A stretch of DNA of 64,000 nucleotides, taken from the NCBI RefSeq assembly GCF_004803755.1, contig NZ_CP032311.1, forward strand, positions 432,501 to 496,500. Reading direction: 5' to 3'. The DNA comes from Pseudomonas sp. DG56-2. GTDB lineage: Bacteria > Pseudomonadota > Gammaproteobacteria > Pseudomonadales > Pseudomonadaceae. The notes beneath the pieces were generated by a model. It had not been told where the DNA came from. It did not search any database and saw only the letters and a list, made by a program, of their open reading frames with translations. A program made the position numbers and the translations under genes. Positions 39,525 to 52,397 of the stretch are shown here, piece by piece; the stretch's first letter is position 1, and each line of letters begins with the position of its first letter.

Positions 39525-39550
39525 GGCCAGTCATGCAGGCATGACTGGCC
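39525..39550. repeat. Perfect 11-bp inverted repeat between rsmA and apaG
   Basis: GGCCAGTCATG-cagg-CATGACTGGCC without a following T run on either strand. It could form a very stable mRNA hairpin and serve as a processing or 3'-protection element inside the operon. Confidence 0.6.
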
Positions 39551-39563
39551 ATTGCAGCGCTTG

Positions 39564-40367
39564 TCAGGCGCCTTGCTGCTCGGCCAGTTTGTCGGCGAGG
39601 CGGACAAAAGCGGCAAGGTCCAGCTGCTCGGGGCGCAAGCTGCCATCGACGCCTGCGGCTTCGATAGCTTCGCTGCTGAGCAGGGCCTTGAGCGTGTTGC
39701 GCAAGGTTTTGCGGCGTTGATTGAAGGCTTCGCGAACGATGCGCTCAAGCAGTCGGTGGTCCTTGGCCGGGAACGGCAAGGTCTGGTGTGGAACCAGACG
39801 AACGATTGCCGAGTCGACTTTCGGTGGCGGATTGAATGCGCCAGGGCCGACGTTGAACAGGTGTTCGACCCGGCAGTGATACTGAACCATGATCGACAGA
39901 CGGCCCCAATCGCCGCCGCCAGGGCCGGCAGCCAGGCGCTCGACTACTTCCTTCTGCAACATGAAATGCATGTCGCGGATCAGCTCGGCGTTGGACAGCA
40001 GATGGAAAATCAGCGGTGTGGAGATGTTGTATGGCAGGTTGCCAACCACGCGCAGGCTGTTTGGCGCAGCGCCCAGGGTGGTGAAGTCGAACTTCAGGGC
40101 GTCACCCTGGTGCAGGTTGAAGTTTTCACGACCCGCAAATTGCTGATTGAGGATCGGCACCAGGTCCTTGTCCAGTTCGACCACGTCAAGCTGGGCGCCG
40201 CTATTGAGCAGGCCTTCGGTCAGGGCGCCTTGGCCCGGGCCGATTTCCAGCATGCGCTCACCCGCCTTGGCATGAATCGAGCGCAATATGCGGTCGATGA
40301 CGCCAGCGTCGTGAAGGAAGTTCTGGCCAAAGCGCTTGCGCGCCCGGTGTTGGTATTGCTCACTCAT
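39564..40367 (-). CDS. rsmA: 16S rRNA dimethyladenosine transferase RsmA (KsgA)
   Basis: 267 residues. Dimethylates A1518 and A1519 of 16S rRNA during 30S maturation. Rossmann methyltransferase motifs: [35 protein letters not shown] and [17 protein letters not shown] (the NLPY catalytic motif). Overlaps pdxA by 4 bases. Confidence 0.98.
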   Translation of the reverse strand: MSEQYQHRARKRFGQNFLHDAGVIDRILRSIHAKAGERMLEIGPGQGALTEGLLNSGAQLDVVELDKDLVPILNQQFAGRENFNLHQGDALKFDFTTLGAAPNSLRVVGNLPYNISTPLIFHLLSNAELIRDMHFMLQKEVVERLAAGPGGGDWGRLSIMVQYHCRVEHLFNVGPGAFNPPPKVDSAIVRLVPHQTLPFPAKDHRLLERIVREAFNQRRKTLRNTLKALLSSEAIEAAGVDGSLRPEQLDLAAFVRLADKLAEQQGA

Positions 40368-41353
40368 ATTCGGGTCTCGGCCATCTGGTAGGCGGTTTCC
40401 AGGGCGACTTGAAGGCTGCCGGTGTCGATCTTGCCGCTGCCGGCCAGATCCAGGGCGGTGCCGTGATCGACCGATGTACGGATGATCGGCAGGCCCAGGG
40501 TCACGTTGACTGCGGCGCCAAAGCCTTTGTACTTGAGCACGGGCAGGCCTTGGTCGTGGTACATCGCCAGCACCGCGTCGCAGTGCTCCAGATATTTTGG
40601 GGTAAACAGGGTATCGGCAGGCAGTGGGCCGCGTAGGTCCATGCCTTCGTTGCGCAAGCGTGCCAATGTGGGTTCGATGATGTCGATTTCTTCATGGCCC
40701 AAATGGCCACCTTCACCGGCATGCGGATTGAGGCCGCACACCAGGATGCGCGGGTTGGCGATGCCGAATTTTTGTTGCAGATCGGCATGCAGTATTCGCG
40801 TGACGCGCTCCAGGCGTTCCGGCGTGATGGCGTCGGCTACCTCACGCAAAGGCAGGTGAGTCGTCACCAGCGCTACGCGAAGGCCGCGCGTGGCAAGCAT
40901 CATGACCACCTGGGCGGTATGGGTCAGGTCGGCAAGAAATTCAGTATGGCCGGAGAAGGCGATACCACTCTCGTTGATCACGCCCTTATGCACAGGTGCG
41001 GTGATCATCCCGGAAAAGTGTCCGTCCAGGCAGCCTTGTCCTGCTCGCGTCAGGGTCTCCAGCACGAAAGCAGCGTTAGCTTCATTCAACTGGCCAGCCA
41101 TTACCGGCTGCTGCAGCGGCGTGTCCCATACATACAGGCTACCGGCTGGGGCAGGCTGGTCGGGAAAGCGTTCGGGTAGCACCGGCACCAGGTTGATGGC
41201 CACACCCAGTTGCGTGGCCCGCTCAGCGAGCAGGTCACAACTGGTAATGGCAATCAGGGGGTGAGGCTGGGCTTGCGTGGCGAGCAGCAGGCACAGGTCT
41301 GGACCTATGCCGGCTGGCTCGCCGGGGGTGAGAGCAAAGCGCTGGGCGCTCAC
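40364..41353 (-). CDS. pdxA: 4-hydroxythreonine-4-phosphate dehydrogenase PdxA
   Basis: 329 residues. NAD-dependent step of the DXP-dependent vitamin B6 pathway. [15 protein letters not shown] begins the protein. Metal-binding His residues lie in [10 protein letters not shown], the segment near [10 protein letters not shown] and [14 protein letters not shown]. Overlaps both rsmA and surA by 4 bases. Confidence 0.97.
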   Translation of the reverse strand: MSAQRFALTPGEPAGIGPDLCLLLATQAQPHPLIAITSCDLLAERATQLGVAINLVPVLPERFPDQPAPAGSLYVWDTPLQQPVMAGQLNEANAAFVLETLTRAGQGCLDGHFSGMITAPVHKGVINESGIAFSGHTEFLADLTHTAQVVMMLATRGLRVALVTTHLPLREVADAITPERLERVTRILHADLQQKFGIANPRILVCGLNPHAGEGGHLGHEEIDIIEPTLARLRNEGMDLRGPLPADTLFTPKYLEHCDAVLAMYHDQGLPVLKYKGFGAAVNVTLGLPIIRTSVDHGTALDLAGSGKIDTGSLQVALETAYQMAETRI

Positions 41354-42666
41354 TGTGCGCCCTGGTCGACGCCAGGAAGCTTGATTTCGACGTAGGCTTC
41401 GTCACGGATCTGACGCAGCCAGGTCTGCAGCTCTTCATCGTACTTGCGGTTGCGCAGTACGTTCATTGCCTGTTGCTCACGCGCTTGCTCGGTGCTGTCC
41501 GTGGCGCGGCGGCCAAGGACTTCAAGAACGTGCCAGCCGTATTGTGTCTTGAATGGCTTGGTGACCTGGCCTTGTTGGGCGCTGGCCATTTCTTCGCGGA
41601 ATTCCGGGACCAGGGCGTTCGGATCGATCCAGTTCAGATCGCCACCGTTAAGGGCCGAACCTGGGTCCTCGGAGTAGCTTTTGGCCAACTGAGCAAAGTC
41701 TTCGCCGTTCTGGATGCGCTCATAGAGCTTGTCTGCCAGTTCCTTGGTAGCCGCTTCACTGCGAATTTCGCTTGGCTTGATCAGAATATGGCGGACATGC
41801 ACCTCGTCACGCACCATGCTCTGGCCGCCACGTTTTTCCTGCAGCTTGAGAATGATGAAGCCGCCTGGGGTGCGAACCGGCTCGGTCACTTCGCCAGCCG
41901 ACATGGAGCTGAGCAGGCGGTCGAACGGAGGAGGCAATTGAGCCGCTTTACGCCAGCCCATCTCGCCACCTTCCAGCGCGGTTTCGCTTGCCGAGCGGGC
42001 GATCGCCAGTTGGGCAAAGTCGGCGCCTTGTTTGAGCTGCTGGTAAACCTCACCGGCTTGCTTGGCCGCGGCCTGGATTGCGGCCGAATCGGCGCGCTCC
42101 GGGGTCGGGATAAGGATGTTGGCCAGGCGGTACTCTTCGGACAGTTGCATCTTGCCCATGTCCGAGGCGAGGAAGTTCTTCACTTCCTGCTCCGAGACCT
42201 GAATGCGCTCAGCGACTCGGCGCTGACGCACGCGGCTGATGATCATCTCGCGACGAACCTGTTCGCGGGCATCGTCATAGGACAGACCGTCACGCGCCAG
42301 GGCCGAGCGGAACTGTTCAATACTCATACCGTTGCGTTGGGCAATGGTGCCAATGGCCTGGTTGAGCTCCTCGTCGGTGATGCGAATACCTGAGCGATCG
42401 CCGATCTGCAGTTGCAGATTCTCGACGATCAGGCGCTCAAGCACCTGCTGGTCGAGCACGCCGGGAGGCGGGGCAGAGCCACCGCGCTTGGCGATGGTCT
42501 GCTCGACTTCGCGCACGCGCTGGTCCAGCTGGCTTTTCATGACCACATCGTTATCGACGATGGCCACAACGCTATCCAGAGGTTGCACGGCGGCATGCGC
42601 CGTGCTGCTCAGCAATACAGCGCCCAGCAATAGCGGGCGCAGACAATCAGTAAGCTTGGTCTTCAC
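41350..42666 (-). CDS. surA: Periplasmic chaperone / peptidyl-prolyl isomerase SurA
   Basis: 438 residues from the GTG at 42666, giving (M)[20 protein letters not shown], a classic signal peptide cut near AHA. An N-terminal chaperone domain ([18 protein letters not shown]) is followed by two parvulin PPIase domains (about 175-275 and 285-385: [18 protein letters not shown] in the second). It escorts outer-membrane proteins, LptD among them. Its start lies 20 bases inside the 3' end of lptD, coupling chaperone and client translation. Confidence 0.96.
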   Translation of the reverse strand: MKTKLTDCLRPLLLGAVLLSSTAHAAVQPLDSVVAIVDNDVVMKSQLDQRVREVEQTIAKRGGSAPPPGVLDQQVLERLIVENLQLQIGDRSGIRITDEELNQAIGTIAQRNGMSIEQFRSALARDGLSYDDAREQVRREMIISRVRQRRVAERIQVSEQEVKNFLASDMGKMQLSEEYRLANILIPTPERADSAAIQAAAKQAGEVYQQLKQGADFAQLAIARSASETALEGGEMGWRKAAQLPPPFDRLLSSMSAGEVTEPVRTPGGFIILKLQEKRGGQSMVRDEVHVRHILIKPSEIRSEAATKELADKLYERIQNGEDFAQLAKSYSEDPGSALNGGDLNWIDPNALVPEFREEMASAQQGQVTKPFKTQYGWHVLEVLGRRATDSTEQAREQQAMNVLRNRKYDEELQTWLRQIRDEAYVEIKLPGVDQGAQ

Positions 42667-45424
42667 GTGTACGATAACCTTGAATGCCTTCGTCGAGGAA
42701 AGAATCGACCTTGCTGCCAACTACACCACCGAGGCCTTTCAGCACGATCTGTAGGAAGACGCCATGGTCGCCTTTTTCGTTGGATGGTGCGTCCTGGCTG
42801 AATTCGTCGTAATCGATCCAATAGCGATTGATCAGGCGCAGTTTCCAGCAGCAGTTGTCATATTCAAAACCACCCATGGCTTCCAGGGTGCGGTTGCGGT
42901 TGTAGTCATGCTGCCAGCGTGCGATCGCGGTCCACTGCGGGACAATCGGCCACATGACAGAGAAGTCATGCTGCTGGATCTTGTAGTAGTCCTTGATGTA
43001 GTTCGGGCTACCAGGGGTGCCGTAGTCGCCACCGCCAACCTGCCAACGACCGGTGCTCTGGTCGTAGCGGACCATGTCGTTACGATAGCGATAGCCAAGG
43101 TTAACGATTTTGTTGACGTTGTCTTCTGGCTGATAGTGGAACATGGTGCTGCCGGAGCGAGTGCTACGGCTGTCTGGGTCCCAGTTAAAGTCAGCGTTGA
43201 GGCGCCAGTCACGGTTGAAACGGTACAGGTATTCAAGGGCATACGGGGAGACATCGGATTTTGAGTCTTCACGTGTGCGGTAATCGATTCGTGGCAACTG
43301 AACCTTGCGATCCTTGAAGTACAGGGCTTGGCCGACGCTAAGGCGTTGACGCTCGAAGCCGTTCTCCTCGATCCAGCGGTTGGTCACGCCCAGCGATAGT
43401 TTGTTTTCGTCACCGATTCGATCGGAGCCGCTGAAGCGATTGTCGCGGAACAGCGACGAGTAACTGAAGGTCGATTCGCCGGTGTCGAAAACTGGAATAT
43501 CTGTCTGATCCTCGTAAGGCACGTACAGGTAGTACAGTCGCGGCTCAAGAGTCTGGCGGTAGTTTTTACCGAACCATTGGGTATTTCGGTCGAAATACAA
43601 CCCACTATCAACGCTGAATACAGGCACGCTGCGATCTTGTGAGCTACTGAATTGCTCATCGGGAGCAAGTGTCTGTTTGCCTCGTTGATCCAGGTCCAAC
43701 TGATAGTTCGTGTAGACGTACTTCAGCGACGGTTTGACGTAGCCATAAGAAGCATTCATCGGCAGGCTGATCGAAGGTGCCAGATTGATACGGTCACCAT
43801 TGGATCGCGCCAAACCAGCCACACGGGTGTCGTACCACGGGGTGGAGACGCCATCTTCGTCGGTGAAATCACCTTTACGCAGGTCGCGGTCGAAACGCAC
43901 GAACTCAGTGTTGTAAGCGAAGTTCAGCCCGCCCGGCTCATATGGCAGCTTGCCATTGAAGGTGATCTGCGGCAGACGGTCGTATGGTGTGATCTTGCTG
44001 ATCGTCGCCAGTTTATAGCCCTGCAGATTCAGCCGTGCGGTGTAGTTATCACCACGGTAGTTCAGAGCACCCTGTTGATTGACATAGTCTTGGCTTTCTA
44101 CGCCAATCTGATCCGACTCCAGATCCTGGAAGTAATACGGGTCGCTGATGTCGGTGTAGTCAACTTCAGCCATGAGGCGCTCATCCAGCCCGCCTTTGTG
44201 CTGCCAGTTGACCATCCAGCGCTGATCCTCGTAATCGGATTGCAGCTTACGATCATCATTCTTGTCATTAAGGTAAGCCCCACCAAACTGACCTTCACTG
44301 GACTTGGTCAGGTAGCGGAACTCGCCTTCCATCAACATGCCACGTTTGGCCATGTAGCGTGGATACAAGGTGGCGTCGTAGTTTGGCGCCAGGTTGAAGT
44401 AGTACGGCGTAACCAGCATGAAGCCGGTGTCGCTGCTGGTACTGAACGATGGCGGCAGGAAGCCGGACTGGCGACGGTCGTCGATCGGGAAGTAGATATA
44501 AGGTGTGTAGAACACCGGAATATCCTTGACCCGCAGTGTGACGTTGGTCGCGGTACCGAAGCCGGTGGCCGGGTTCAGGGTGATGTTGTTGCCCTTGAGC
44601 TGCCAGGCGTTGCTGTTCGGCTCACAGGTGGTGTAGGTACCATCCTTGAGGCGGATGATGGCGTTCTCGGCACGCTTGGCGTAAAGCGCGTTACCGCGAA
44701 TACGCGACTTGTGCATGACGTATTCGGCGTTGTCGACCTTGGCTTCGCCGGTGTCGAGCTGAATGTCGGCATGATCGCCCACAACCAGTGATCCATTGTC
44801 GCGGATCTTGACGTTACCGCTCAGCTCGCCTCGGTTTTCGGCTTGATACAAGTTGGCCTCGTCGGCCTCGACCTGCATGCTGCCCTGGCGCATGACCACG
44901 TCACCTGCGAGGGTGGCGATCTGCTGCTCCTGCTGGTAGCGGGAAACCTTGGCGCCGATAAAGGTCGGTGCTTCGTCCTTTGGCGTGGTGTCAGTCATGC
45001 CAGGACGGGTGGGCTCGATATAGGCCCCCGCACAGTACGGGCCGGTTTCGGCAAGTTGCGCAGGCGTCAGTTGGTCACGCGGAACCCAGTCCAGGTGGCT
45101 GTAATCTTCACTGCGGGACTTGAGGCCACGGCCCTTGCTCTCGGTAACGAGCATCTGGCCTTTGCCGGATTCAGCAGCAGCTTCGCCGGCCTCACCGGTG
45201 GCTTCACCTGCCGCGCTGACGGCTGCACCAGGGTGCACCGGGCGTGGTGGCAGCGTGGCAGCGTTGGTCTTGGGCTTGCAGTCCCAGCCTCCGGCAGCGG
45301 ACACTTGGCAGTCGAACTGCTCTGCAGCGACCACGTACGAGGTTGCCAGAGGTTGCAGTGCCAGCAGACCGCCGGTGACCAGCAACGGGAATTTTTTACG
45401 AAACGCGGGGGATTTCAATGCCAT
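42647..45424 (-). CDS. lptD: LPS-assembly outer-membrane protein LptD
   Basis: 925 residues from [20 protein letters not shown]; the upstream extension is not signal-like. Signal peptide to about residue 32 (SYVVAAEQ). The N-terminal periplasmic OstA jellyroll (about 130-330; [20 protein letters not shown]) guides LPS and is followed by the beta-barrel, ending in a segment with [20 protein letters not shown]. The N-terminal Cys pair (DCQ...DCKP) and CEPNSN and CCW cysteines can make the known disulfides. Inserted with SurA's help and plugged by LptE. Confidence 0.97.
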   Translation of the reverse strand: MALKSPAFRKKFPLLVTGGLLALQPLATSYVVAAEQFDCQVSAAGGWDCKPKTNAATLPPRPVHPGAAVSAAGEATGEAGEAAAESGKGQMLVTESKGRGLKSRSEDYSHLDWVPRDQLTPAQLAETGPYCAGAYIEPTRPGMTDTTPKDEAPTFIGAKVSRYQQEQQIATLAGDVVMRQGSMQVEADEANLYQAENRGELSGNVKIRDNGSLVVGDHADIQLDTGEAKVDNAEYVMHKSRIRGNALYAKRAENAIIRLKDGTYTTCEPNSNAWQLKGNNITLNPATGFGTATNVTLRVKDIPVFYTPYIYFPIDDRRQSGFLPPSFSTSSDTGFMLVTPYYFNLAPNYDATLYPRYMAKRGMLMEGEFRYLTKSSEGQFGGAYLNDKNDDRKLQSDYEDQRWMVNWQHKGGLDERLMAEVDYTDISDPYYFQDLESDQIGVESQDYVNQQGALNYRGDNYTARLNLQGYKLATISKITPYDRLPQITFNGKLPYEPGGLNFAYNTEFVRFDRDLRKGDFTDEDGVSTPWYDTRVAGLARSNGDRINLAPSISLPMNASYGYVKPSLKYVYTNYQLDLDQRGKQTLAPDEQFSSSQDRSVPVFSVDSGLYFDRNTQWFGKNYRQTLEPRLYYLYVPYEDQTDIPVFDTGESTFSYSSLFRDNRFSGSDRIGDENKLSLGVTNRWIEENGFERQRLSVGQALYFKDRKVQLPRIDYRTREDSKSDVSPYALEYLYRFNRDWRLNADFNWDPDSRSTRSGSTMFHYQPEDNVNKIVNLGYRYRNDMVRYDQSTGRWQVGGGDYGTPGSPNYIKDYYKIQQHDFSVMWPIVPQWTAIARWQHDYNRNRTLEAMGGFEYDNCCWKLRLINRYWIDYDEFSQDAPSNEKGDHGVFLQIVLKGLGGVVGSKVDSFLDEGIQGYRTREDQAY

Positions 45425-45554
45425 CTTATTAGTCCGGGCTTCCTGCGTGCCATCTGCCCGCGTGTGGGGCCGCACGCCTCTCGATGGTCTGAAAAAGATG
45501 CTGGATAATAAAGCATGACCCGCTTGACGGCTAGGGCCGTCGGAGACCCTTGTA

Positions 45555-47248
<1,694 letters not shown>

Positions 47249-47249
47249 T

Positions 47250-48014
47250 ATGTTGTGGCCGAGCACAGTGATTGGTGCCGGAGCCGGCTTCGCCATTGCC
47301 AGTATTCCTGGGGCATTGCTGGGGGCGCTGCTGGGTCAGGCGATGGATCGCCGCATGCAGTTGCACAGTTGGGCCCATGTTCGTGAGCGCTTGGGTGGGC
47401 GTCCGGTATTACGTGACGACGAAGTGCTATTCGTTCTGCTTGGTCGTTTGGCCAAGAGCGATGGCCGCGTGGGCGAGGGGCACATCCAGCAAGCGCGGCA
47501 GGAGATGTATCGCTTGGAGATGGGCGAGCCTGAGCGTCGGCGGGCCATCGCCGCGTTCAACCGTGGCAAGAATGGCAGCGACCGCCTGAGTAATTACCTG
47601 GTGCGCCTGAAGCAGCAGCCCCATGCTGCCGAAGGAATGCTGCGGGCTTGCTGGCGTATGGCCTGGGCCGATGGCCGGGCAGGGCGCCACGAACGCGAGC
47701 TGTTGCTCGACTGGGGGCAGAAGCTGGGATGGTCGGCGGCCAAAGTCCAGGCGCTGGCCCTGGAGTATGAACCTCAGCGGCATGGTTTGTCCGACGCAGG
47801 CCTCGGCTATCAGCAAGCCTTGCGCTTGCTGGGCGTCGAGCAGCATACGGAGCCAGGCCAGATCAAACAGGCCTATCGCCGGTTGCTCAGCCGCCACCAC
47901 CCGGACAAATTGGTGGGTAGCGGCGCCAGCCCGTCCCAAGTGCGTGAAGCCACCGATCGCACACGTGATTTGCATCAGGCATACGCGGTCATCCGCCAGC
48001 GCCGTGGTTTTTAG
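47250..48014 (+). CDS. djlA: Membrane-anchored DnaJ-like co-chaperone DjlA
   Basis: 254 residues. One N-terminal membrane segment (about 5-30, GAGAGFAIASIPGALLGALL), a TerB-like central domain (RLAKSDGRVGEGHIQQARQE), and a C-terminal J domain with the HPD motif in LLSRHHPDKLVG. Stimulates DnaK at the inner membrane. One base after murU; converges with 4-base overlap on the DUF3530 gene. Confidence 0.95.
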   Translation: MLWPSTVIGAGAGFAIASIPGALLGALLGQAMDRRMQLHSWAHVRERLGGRPVLRDDEVLFVLLGRLAKSDGRVGEGHIQQARQEMYRLEMGEPERRRAIAAFNRGKNGSDRLSNYLVRLKQQPHAAEGMLRACWRMAWADGRAGRHERELLLDWGQKLGWSAAKVQALALEYEPQRHGLSDAGLGYQQALRLLGVEQHTEPGQIKQAYRRLLSRHHPDKLVGSGASPSQVREATDRTRDLHQAYAVIRQRRGF

Positions 48015-49015
48015 TCGGTTTTTTCCGGGCTAAGCCAACCTCGGATCCGACGGTACAGTTGCTCTTGCTCCGCCGTGTTATTGCCAGGCATGGCGGTCAA
48101 TCCAACCTGGTGATAGTTGTTGTCCTTGAGGCGTTTACTGGCTTTCAAGCGCAGGGCTGCTGCCCGCCGTGCCTGTTCCTGATTTGTATAGAAGAAGTCT
48201 GCCGTAGGCACTTTCAGTGAAGGTGCCAGCACCTCCAGGCTCAGTTCGGCCCGCGCCGGTGTCTGCGCTGCGACCATCACCAGCTTCTGGATCTGCGCAG
48301 GTTGCCGTTCATTGATATAGCGCGCGGCCCAGTAGGCTCCACTGCCATTGCCAAGCAGCACGACACTGCGCGCATTGTGTTGCTGGGCGTAGGCAACGGC
48401 TGCATCCAAACGCGCGAAAATTCGTTCAGCATCCGCTTTGTCATCACTGTTGGAGGCTGCAGGCTGGGTGGCGCTCTCGCTGGTTTCCCCTTCTGCGGCT
48501 GTCGCTTGTTCGACACTGGCATTGGCGTTGTCAGGGGTATCCTTGGCCGGCGCGCTTTGACCCTGGGCCACCGGCTGGCTCGGTGCTGGCGCAGTTTCGA
48601 CGCGGGCTTGCGGGCTGTCGACCAGAAGATCTGGCAGGCTCAAGCTCAGGCTGTGCCAGCCACCATCCGGAAACTTGCGGCGCAAGGGGCCGACAGTTTT
48701 CGGCCAGTCAGCAGTCTCTCCAGCACCGGCGAGGATAATCAACGCGCCCTCCGGCTCGCTGGTGTTAGCGGGTTTCCACAAGGCGAGAAAACTGTCACTG
48801 CCTGCTTGCAGCGTTTGCTGCTCGTCGCGGGGCACTTGTCGTTCCAGTGCCAGGGCATCTTCCTGGCTACGCTCGGCCAATGGCTGGCGCTGGACAACCG
48901 GCGGCTGCTCATTGGTCGATGCTTGCGGAGTTTCGCCCGCGGCTGCTTGTGCGCTACAAGGTAGTATCAATGAAAGGCAAAACGCCGGTAGCGTCGTGCG
49001 ATAAAGTGCGAACAT
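48011..49015 (-). CDS. DUF3530 family periplasmic alpha/beta-hydrolase-like protein
   Basis: 334 residues from MFALYRTTLPAFCLSLILPC, with a signal peptide cut near AQA; the longer frame is rejected. A low-complexity Gln/Glu/Ala stretch precedes an alpha/beta-hydrolase-like core (GALIILAGAGETADWP, VVLLGNGSGAYWAARYIN where GNGSG takes the nucleophile-elbow place). A second Ala/Glu-rich insertion (about 165-225) interrupts it. Function unknown; likely periplasmic. Divergent from the sensor kinase. Confidence 0.85.
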   Translation of the reverse strand: MFALYRTTLPAFCLSLILPCSAQAAAGETPQASTNEQPPVVQRQPLAERSQEDALALERQVPRDEQQTLQAGSDSFLALWKPANTSEPEGALIILAGAGETADWPKTVGPLRRKFPDGGWHSLSLSLPDLLVDSPQARVETAPAPSQPVAQGQSAPAKDTPDNANASVEQATAAEGETSESATQPAASNSDDKADAERIFARLDAAVAYAQQHNARSVVLLGNGSGAYWAARYINERQPAQIQKLVMVAAQTPARAELSLEVLAPSLKVPTADFFYTNQEQARRAAALRLKASKRLKDNNYHQVGLTAMPGNNTAEQEQLYRRIRGWLSPEKTD

Positions 49016-49109
49016 GGATTGATCCAGGCCAGAGTTATACCGGCAGCCTAATAGTATTTGTCCGGGACGGCCATGTTCGGTGGCCATCCATTGCTTGATG
49101 AGCGTTTAG

Positions 49110-51509
49110 ATGAAATCAGTGCGCTGCCTGTTGCTTATCGGCTGTTTCTGCTGGTCCTTGATCGCGTGGGCTGCCCCTGCAGTCACGCCGCCTGCTGTGG
49201 TTCTCGAGCCTGCGCAGCAGCAGTGGCTCGAGCAGCATCGAAGTCTGCGGGTAGGCTTGGTGCTGCAGGCGCCTTTTGCTCAGTTCGATCGTCGTCTCCA
49301 GCAACTGTACGGGGTCAATGTGCAGCTGATGAACTGGCTGGGGCAGTCGTTGGGGCTGGATCTGACGTGGCGCAACTTCACCGATCAAGCCGCCCTGGAG
49401 CAAGCATTGCGCGCCGGAGAGATCGATCTGGCCCCCGGCCTGACCCAGACACCGGCTGGTTTACGTTTGTGGTTGTTCAGTGATCCGTACATGCGTGTGC
49501 CGCAGTTGATTGTCGGGCCGCGAACGGGCGCTGTGGCAGTTGATCTGGAAAAACTCACCGACAACGAACGCGTCGCGGTACGTATGCCGGGCGCTATAGC
49601 TGACTATCTGCGGGCCACGTACTCGAACCTCAACTTGCAAGGTGTTCCCCAAGAACGCGAGGCGCTGCAACTGGTGCTCAGCGAGCAAGCCCGTTATGCA
49701 GTGATCGATGAGGCGCAGTTGAGCAGGCTCTCGCGCGAGAGTGAGTTCAGCGACCTGGCGGTTGTCGGTGACATTGGTTTGCCCCAACTTTTGCGGGTCG
49801 CTTCACGGCGCGATTGGCCGTTGTTGGCGGAAATTCTTGAGCGCGGCCTGCAGGCCATTCCGGCCAAGGACCTGGAGCAGTTGCATCAACGCTGGCTCGA
49901 GCCAAAGTATCCAAGACTGAGTGAGTCGCCGGGTTTCTGGCAAAACCTGAGCCTGTTGTTTGCCGCTTTGCTGTTCAGCAGCATGGCTATTGTGATTTGG
50001 CAGCGACGCCAGTTGCATCAGCTGGAACACAACCTACTGACCGCACGGGAAACCATCAACCAGCGCCGGGCGCGGGAAGAGGCGCTGCGCTTGAGCCAAT
50101 TCTCCATCGACCAGAGCACTGTAGGCATTCTTTGGGTCAATTGGGACAGTCATGTGCGTTACGCCAACCGGGCAGCTGAAAGCATGCTCGGCTACAGCGA
50201 GGGTGCCGTGGTCGACCGACCTCTGATCGATTTCGAGCCCGGTTTGCATATGGATCGCTGGCTTGAACTGTGGAAAGGCGCGCGTAGCAGCAACGACGTC
50301 GCTCAGCACTTCGAAACTCAATGCGTGCGCGCTGATGGCAGTGTTCTGCCAGTGGACGTATCGCTGAGTTTTCTACGCTTTCGCGACGCCGAATACCTGG
50401 TGGTGTTTCTTACCGATGTCACCGAGCGTCGGCGGGCGCTGGCAGCCTTGCGCGAAAGTGAGGCCAGGCTCAAAGGTATAGCTGGCAACGTTCCGGGCCT
50501 GGTTTTTCGGCTTGAACGTAACCCCGCTGAGGGCGATTTGGAATTTCCTTATATCAGCGAAGGCAGCGAGGCGTTGGTTGGTTACACCCCAGCTGAGTTA
50601 CAGCACCCGGACATGGGGTTGCGCAACCTGGTGCATCCGCAGGATCGCGCGGACTACCACAAAGTCCAGGACCTGGCCCTGGCCACCGATCGCGACTGGT
50701 CCTGGCAAGGACGAATTTTGACCCGCGACGGTGAGCAGCGCTGGGCCGATATCAAAGCCAGTACTCGAAGCCTGGGCGATGGCCGTGTGGTCTGGGATGG
50801 CGTGGTCTGGGACATCACCCCCAGCAAACGCATCGAACTGCAACTGGCCCGCTCCCAGGAGCAATTGCGTGAACTGTCGGCGCACATGGAAAGTGTACGT
50901 GAGGAGGAGAAAGCGCGAATTGCCCGAGAAGTACATGATGAATTGGGACAGATGCTCACAGTGCTGAAGTTGGAAACGTCCATGTGTGAGCTGGCCTACG
51001 CCGATCTCGATCCTGGTCTCAATGAGCGCCTGTCCAGCATGAAGCGATTGATTGCTCAATTGTTCCAATTGGTTCGCGATGTCGCCACGGCGCTACGCCC
51101 ACCGATTCTGGATGCCGGCATCGCGTCGGCAATCGAGTGGCAGGCGCGGCGGTTCGAGGCGCGTACGCAGATACCGTGTCTGGTGCAGGTGCCGGAAAAC
51201 TTGCCGGCGTTGAGCGATGCCAAGGCCATTGGCCTGTTTCGCATCTTGCAGGAGGCGCTGACCAACATCATGCGCCACGCGCAAGCGCATACTGTGCAGA
51301 TCAGCCTGAGCCTGGACAGTCAGATATTGCGTTTGACGGTCATTGACGACGGCATTGGTTTTGCCCCGGACGAAAGTCGTCCGACGTCTTTCGGCTTGGT
51401 GGGCATGCGTGAGCGCGTATTGATGCTGGGCGGGCAAATGATCCTTGAGAGTGAACCCGGCGAGGGCACCAGCCTGAGTGTGGGAATTCCCCTGAAACAG
51501 GAGCAGTAA
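49110..51509 (+). CDS. Sensor histidine kinase with periplasmic binding domain, PAS and HisKA_3
   Basis: 799 residues. Signal peptide (CLLLIGCFCWSLIAWAAPAV), a family 3 solute-binding domain (about 35-265; LRVGLVLQAPFAQFDRRLQQ), a membrane helix (about 275-297), two PAS domains, then a HisKA_3 dimerisation domain with phospho-acceptor His near residue 608 (ARIAREVHDELGQML) and HATPase_c (ILQEALTNIMRHAQA, VIDDGIGF, FGLVGMRERVLMLGG). Pairs with the regulator one base downstream. The ligand is unknown; the downstream polyamine-type transporter is a hint only. Confidence 0.94.
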   Translation: MKSVRCLLLIGCFCWSLIAWAAPAVTPPAVVLEPAQQQWLEQHRSLRVGLVLQAPFAQFDRRLQQLYGVNVQLMNWLGQSLGLDLTWRNFTDQAALEQALRAGEIDLAPGLTQTPAGLRLWLFSDPYMRVPQLIVGPRTGAVAVDLEKLTDNERVAVRMPGAIADYLRATYSNLNLQGVPQEREALQLVLSEQARYAVIDEAQLSRLSRESEFSDLAVVGDIGLPQLLRVASRRDWPLLAEILERGLQAIPAKDLEQLHQRWLEPKYPRLSESPGFWQNLSLLFAALLFSSMAIVIWQRRQLHQLEHNLLTARETINQRRAREEALRLSQFSIDQSTVGILWVNWDSHVRYANRAAESMLGYSEGAVVDRPLIDFEPGLHMDRWLELWKGARSSNDVAQHFETQCVRADGSVLPVDVSLSFLRFRDAEYLVVFLTDVTERRRALAALRESEARLKGIAGNVPGLVFRLERNPAEGDLEFPYISEGSEALVGYTPAELQHPDMGLRNLVHPQDRADYHKVQDLALATDRDWSWQGRILTRDGEQRWADIKASTRSLGDGRVVWDGVVWDITPSKRIELQLARSQEQLRELSAHMESVREEEKARIAREVHDELGQMLTVLKLETSMCELAYADLDPGLNERLSSMKRLIAQLFQLVRDVATALRPPILDAGIASAIEWQARRFEARTQIPCLVQVPENLPALSDAKAIGLFRILQEALTNIMRHAQAHTVQISLSLDSQILRLTVIDDGIGFAPDESRPTSFGLVGMRERVLMLGGQMILESEPGEGTSLSVGIPLKQEQ

Positions 51510-51510
51510 T

Positions 51511-52140
51511 GTGATTCGAGTTCTGGTTGCCGAAGACCACACCATTGTCCGTGAAGGCATCAAGCAACTGATTGGGCTGGCCAAGGACATGCAGGTAGCA
51601 GGGGAGGCCGCTAACGGTGAACAACTGCTGGAAACCCTGCGTCATACCGACTGTGAAGTCGTGCTGCTGGATATTTCCATGCCGGGGGTCAATGGCCTTG
51701 AGGCGATTCCGCGTATACGTGCGTTGAACAATCCCCCAGCGATCCTGGTGCTGTCGATGCACGACGAAGCCCAGATGGCCGCGCGGGCGCTGAAGGTGGG
51801 TGCCGCAGGCTACGCCACCAAGGACAGCGACCCGGCGCTGTTGCTGACTGCGATTCGGCGGGTCGCTGGGGGCGGGCGATACATCGATCCGGACTTGGCC
51901 GACCGCATGGTCTTCGAAGTCGGATTGACTGACTCCCGGCCATTGCACTCTCTGCTGTCGGAGCGAGAGTTCTCGGTATTCGAGCGCCTGGCCCAGGGCG
52001 CTAATGTCAACGACATCGCCCAGCAACTGGCGTTAAGCAACAAGACCATCAGCACCCATAAGGCGCGTCTGATGCAGAAGCTCAATGTGAACTCGCTGGC
52101 GGAGCTGGTGAAGTACGCCATGGAGCATAAGCTGCTCTGA
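51511..52140 (+). CDS. LuxR/NarL-type response regulator
   Basis: 209 residues from GTG 51511, with AGGAG just inside the end of the kinase gene. Receiver domain with phospho-acceptor Asp in VVLLDISMPGVNGLEA and acidic pair in VAEDHTIVREG; C-terminal LuxR helix-turn-helix (ALSNKTISTHKARLMQKL). Cognate partner of the adjacent HisKA_3 kinase. Targets unknown. Confidence 0.95.
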   Translation: MIRVLVAEDHTIVREGIKQLIGLAKDMQVAGEAANGEQLLETLRHTDCEVVLLDISMPGVNGLEAIPRIRALNNPPAILVLSMHDEAQMAARALKVGAAGYATKDSDPALLLTAIRRVAGGGRYIDPDLADRMVFEVGLTDSRPLHSLLSEREFSVFERLAQGANVNDIAQQLALSNKTISTHKARLMQKLNVNSLAELVKYAMEHKLL

Positions 52141-52170
52141 TTGTTCCAGAAGCGACGCTGGGTCTACTGA

Positions 52171-52230
52171 ATCGTGGGGCAAGCCCGTTCCTGCAGATCG
52201 GCTGTCATGGGAGCGGACCTGCCCCGCGAT
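52171..52230. repeat. REP-like inverted pair before the polyamine transporter
   Basis: ATCGTGGGGCAAGCCCGTTC and its inverted partner GGGAGCGGACCTGCCCCGCG AT enclose about 16 bases. This is the style of Pseudomonas REP sequences. It lies between the regulator stop and the ABC operon and can act as a transcript end. Confidence 0.65.
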
Positions 52231-52397
52231 AGCTTTTAGGCCACTGGCACATATCCAAAAACGTCATCTTTGTAGGGCAATCCCTACCCCATCCCTTCCA
52301 TCTTGCTGATGGAAATCTCTCCTCAGTGCCGATTTGCGGCCGTCGGTCCCTTCACTAGGCTGTGAACACGGCAGTCATCCAACAAGAAGGTACAGGT

